DNA from: Campylorhamphus procurvoides | Taxonomy: Eukaryota; Chordata; Aves; Passeriformes; Dendrocolaptidae | Direction: 5' to 3' | DNA: 64,000 nucleotides | Assembly (NCBI GenBank): GCA_013396655.1 | Contig: WBMV01001018.1 | Coordinates: 310,001-374,000 of the forward strand | Notes under the pieces: generated by a model | Seen by the model: only the letters and a program-made list of their open reading frames with translations | Told to the model about the DNA's origin: nothing | The model's database searches: none | Shown here: positions 62,456 to 64,000 of the stretch, piece by piece | How the letters are laid out: every line of letters starts with the position of its first letter | Numbering within the stretch: the first letter of the stretch is position 1 | Program-made: the position numbers and the translations under genes

Positions 62456-64000
62456 GTAAGTATCCCTGTTTATGTGCCTGTGGGAAAGACACTGGCAATG
62501 GTCATGCACAATATTTCATGATTATAAAATTAACCTCCTTTAGGAGAAACACAGTACCTGCCTAAATTAAAGGATGCTCTTAAACACAGCTGACTTTATG
62601 TTACACGATGGCTAATAACTGAAATAAATGTAGTTGCTTGCCAAGAAAATAGAACTGGCAGTGAAACCAGAGTGTCAATAACAGTATCAAAAGAACATTA
62701 TCTGGGCAGCTCCTAAAACTGAGATGTGGGGGAAAAGATTATTTTTAGAATAATTTCATGTTGTTACATATATTTGTATTTTTATATATATTTATGTCTT
62801 TGCTAATGAAAGCTGGAATTCTCTCCCTTTCTCCAACTTTCTAAAAGTGCCTTGATACTTATTTTTATCAGTTTCATTTCCCCTAAAGTAGCATAATGCC
62901 AGTGATGGTTCCAGGGTGTCATGCAAGGCTTACACAGCAGACTGTACATTTGGATAGCAATGAAGTTGATTTGAAAAAGGTGAATTTAAGATGTCTCTTA
63001 ATCCACAAGCAGTTCTTAGAAAACTCTTGGCCCTGCAGGAGTATAAACTTAAATATGAAAGGGGCCAAAGCAATGCTGTATCCAGCCCTGCCCTTAGCTG
63101 GGTGTCCTGCTTGGCATTACCATGAACCCTCTGGCTGGTGGGAGCAGAGCAGAACCTCTGCAATTCTCCAATACCTGGGGGAATTATTCTCTGCTGGAGG
63201 TGGGTGATGAGAACAAGATCACGAGCTGGGCTGGAATGCAGGGATTTCTCCTTGCTTGGGAAGTGCTCTCTGAGAGCATTTCTTGCAGGACTTGTGCTTT
63301 TCTGCTTGATATTTTCTAAAGCAGCTTTCAGGAGTGAAGTGTCCACGAGCAATTGTTAAAGAGGAGTCTGGAGTAGTGAGCAGATGGACTAAAGCTGTTC
63401 CAGGTGATGTCAGGATTAGATTTGCCTTTGAGTTGTTGAACCAGCGCTCTGAACTTTGAAAATTAATTTATTCAGGATTTTTGTTGTGCATTAGAGAGCT
63501 CCATTTATGGCAATGAAGGAGGTGAATTTTAAAACTCTGATTATAAGCCATTTTTACCTGTATTCCATTAGAAAGTACTTTTAGGAGCAGAGTTTTGTCA
63601 CAGCTGGTTTATTTCAGTAAAAAAAACCCCAAAAAACAAAACAAACCCAAAAAAAAAACAAAAACCCCACTAAAACAGAGATTAATTTTCTAAAATTAAG
63701 CAGAGCCTGGCACTGTAAAAAACAATTTGTTCACTTTGTAGCTCATCTTGGAGAGTCAGTATCCTAAGTAAGTCCTAGTTTTAAGCTCAATTCATATTTT
63801 TGTGTGCATATATATAAATGAATCATTTTCATCTCTATATCTGGATAAAGATTCATTTATTTAAGTTAGGAAATGAGTTTTGAAAAGATTTCAAGGGAAG
63901 GGCTGGCAATTGGTGGCCAGAAATGACACTCAAGTGTCACCTGAGTGTGCTTTTCTGTAGAGCCTTTTCTGTCAGCAAATGCAACCAATATATTTGGTGA
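62456..64000 (+). other. SLIT3: SLIT3 intron 3, 5' part, truncated by the window end
   Basis: Begins with GTAAGT. I searched for the next expected LRR segment of SLIT3 and did not find it, so the intron extends past 64000. It contains a TATATA-rich stretch near 62.77 kb and the A/C-rich tract near 63.64 kb. Confidence 0.85.
63619..63670. repeat. A/C-rich low-complexity tract
   Basis: Runs of 5-10 A broken by CCC or CCCC (AAAAAACCCC, AAACAAACCC and similar) fill about 50 bp of intron 3. It is simple sequence; similar G/T-rich tracts occur elsewhere in the window, for example at 10696-10742. Confidence 0.8.

Noticed and set aside
1..64000. CRISPR arrays, operons, phage or bacterial mobile elements, rRNA or tRNA genes
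   Set aside because: None seen; composition, split exons and CR1 elements show animal nuclear DNA.

Overview
This is vertebrate nuclear DNA, most likely from a bird. No bacterial-style gene packing is present. The only convincing coding sequence is three short, widely spaced exons with canonical splice sites. The recognisable interspersed repeats are decayed CR1 LINE copies plus one MIR-like ancient SINE, a combination typical of bird or reptile genomes. The bird call is an inference from these traits; the species cannot be told.

The gene is SLIT3, on the + strand, and only its 5' end is here. Exon 1 (ATG at 40939, last base 41123) encodes the signal peptide and the cysteine-rich LRR N-cap. 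Exon 2 (60839-60910) and exon 3 (62384-62455) are 72 nt each and encode one 24-residue leucine-rich repeat each. All three introns are phase 2. The rest of the gene lies beyond base 64000. SLIT3 was chosen over SLIT1 and SLIT2 from paralogue-specific residues in exons 1-3. The family is secreted and signals through ROBO receptors.

Layout: 1-39.7 kb is upstream intergenic DNA in which I could support no gene. It holds a 21-bp tandem duplication (8.1 kb), a 45-bp minisatellite (22.9 kb), a poly-A tract (27.5 kb), a MIR-like relic (33.0 kb), AT-rich stretches that look like conserved noncoding elements (17.5 kb and 33.5-35.6 kb), and a small isolated CpG-rich patch with a CTCF-like motif (35.7 kb). 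From 39.7 to 40.9 kb lies the SLIT3 CpG-island promoter. It has a minisatellite carrying nine identical CAGGTGAGC cores, a second CTCF-like motif, a CRE palindrome next to a CCAAT box, GC boxes, one unresolved base (N, 40141), a strong candidate 5'UTR splice acceptor and an overlapping upstream ORF. Intron 1 (19.7 kb) contains CR1 remnants at 52.2-53.4 and 55.75 kb. Introns 2 and 3 are mostly featureless.

The most interesting structure is the promoter-proximal array in which every copy is at once an E-box (CAGGTG, the SNAIL/ZEB/E-protein class) and a near-consensus splice donor. I found no wholly new gene system; the unusual features are regulatory candidates.
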